Of a stretch of DNA of 7,067 bases, positions 6,531-7,067 are shown piece by piece. The notes below the pieces were generated by a model, which was given only the letters and a program-made list of their open reading frames with translations, ran no database searches and was not told where the DNA came from. Each line of letters begins with the position of its first letter. The stretch's first letter is position 1. Both the position numbers and the translations under genes were made by a program. Origin of the DNA: Actinomycetota bacterium (lineage in GTDB: Bacteria; Actinomycetota; Actinomycetes; Nanopelagicales; Nanopelagicaceae); the NCBI GenBank assembly GCA_009705235.1, contig WLCR01000057.1, forward strand, positions 1-7,067, given 5' to 3'.

Positions 6531-7067
6531 GTGCCAGTTCTTCAGACTCCTTCTAATGCGGTGATTGCGCTTTCGCGGTCGGGGTTAGTTGACTATCAAA
6601 AGGCCTGGGATGTACAGCGAGCAATTCACGAAGAAGTTGTCGCAGGAGATCGTCCTAATACATTGCTACTGCTAGAGCACCCTTCTGTCTATACCGCTGG
6701 CCGTCGGACCGATGATGCTGAACGACCTAATGATGGAACTCCCGTGATTAACGTTGACCGTGGAGGTCGCATTACCTGGCACGGTCCAGGGCAATTAGTT
6801 GGTTACCCCATAGTGAAATTGCAAAACCCTACTGAATTAGTTGGCTTCGTACGTGAAATTGAAGCCGCCCTAATTCTTGTGTGTGAAGATTTAGGAATTA
6901 ATGCCGACCGGGTTGAGGGTCGCTCTGGTGTTTGGATTAAAGATGCCAAAGGTGACCGAAAGATTGCAGCTATTGGTATCCGTGTTGCAAAGGGTGTGAC
7001 CATGCACGGTTTTGCACTTAATGTGAATCCTGATCTAACGGCTTTTAGTCAGATAGTTCCGTGTGGC
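6531..7067 (+). CDS. lipB: Octanoyl-[acyl-carrier-protein]:protein N-octanoyltransferase LipB, 3'-partial
   Basis: LipB moves octanoate from acyl carrier protein to the lipoyl-domain lysine of E2 and GcvH in the cytoplasm, the first step of lipoate assembly before LipA inserts sulfur. The first 179 codons are present. [16 protein letters not shown] (45-60), the RGG-x-TxHGPGQ signature ([12 protein letters not shown], 78-89) and RSGVW (131-135) identify the family. The catalytic pair is visible: K144 in RKIAAIG and C178 in VPCG, 34 residues apart as in the M. tuberculosis enzyme (K142/C176). The window ends one codon after the cysteine, so roughly 30-60 residues are missing. The start is the GTG at 6531, because an in-frame TAG lies at 6519-6521. 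An AGG at 6520-6522, eight bases upstream, serves as a weak ribosome binding site inside an inverted repeat. In related genomes lipA usually follows; that lies off-window here. lipB fits functionally with the E2 gene at the left end. Confidence 0.96.
   Translation, partial: MPVLQTPSNAVIALSRSGLVDYQKAWDVQRAIHEEVVAGDRPNTLLLLEHPSVYTAGRRTDDAERPNDGTPVINVDRGGRITWHGPGQLVGYPIVKLQNPTELVGFVREIEAALILVCEDLGINADRVEGRSGVWIKDAKGDRKIAAIGIRVAKGVTMHGFALNVNPDLTAFSQIVPCG

Noticed and set aside
6803..7003. 66-residue minus-strand frame
   Set aside because: It is antisense to the LipB catalytic domain, which has clear family motifs in the plus frame.

Overview
The window looks like a chromosomal housekeeping locus of a compact, moderate-to-low-GC actinobacterium. 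A freshwater planktonic type (Nanopelagicales/acI-like) is my best guess. This rests on the actinobacterial multi-lipoyl E2 protein, the gene order E2 - TIGR01777 epimerase - lipB known from Mycobacterium (dlaT-Rv2216-lipB), the modest GC content by eye, and very tight gene packing. No database search was possible, so the taxon is an inference.

Layout, left to right. (1) Positions 2-1264, plus strand: 3' part of the dihydrolipoamide acyltransferase (E2) gene, sucB/dlaT type. The reading frame is open back to the window edge, so the true start lies outside. (2) 1272-2162, plus strand: a TIGR01777/YfcH-like NAD(P)-dependent epimerase, 7 bp after E2. (3) 6470 back to 2148, minus strand: a compact three-gene unit. 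It encodes a 12-TM MMPL/RND-type exporter, then a Gfo/Idh/MocA oxidoreductase most like the IolW/YvaA group, then an FAD-dependent phytoene-dehydrogenase-like oxidoreductase. Spacings are 2 bp and an 11-bp overlap. (4) 6531-7067, plus strand: 5' part of lipB (octanoyltransferase), cut by the window end directly after its catalytic cysteine.

How it fits together: LipB transfers octanoyl groups to lipoyl domains, and the E2 protein at the left end carries such a domain, so the outer plus-strand genes form one functional theme (lipoylated 2-oxoacid dehydrogenase biogenesis). The minus-strand trio interrupts the usual E2-epimerase-lipB order. It is probably one transcript, coupling a membrane exporter to two redox enzymes of unknown substrate. 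Its left edge converges on and overlaps the epimerase gene. Its right edge is a 60-bp divergent intergenic region holding a perfect 6-bp inverted repeat next to the lipB start.

I saw no RNA genes, insertion sequences, CRISPR arrays or phage genes. The largest stretch without a gene is 60 bp. Nothing here is clearly a new biological system. The items most worth checking are the inserted trio, the altered active-site helix of the Gfo/Idh/MocA protein, and the hairpin in front of lipB.
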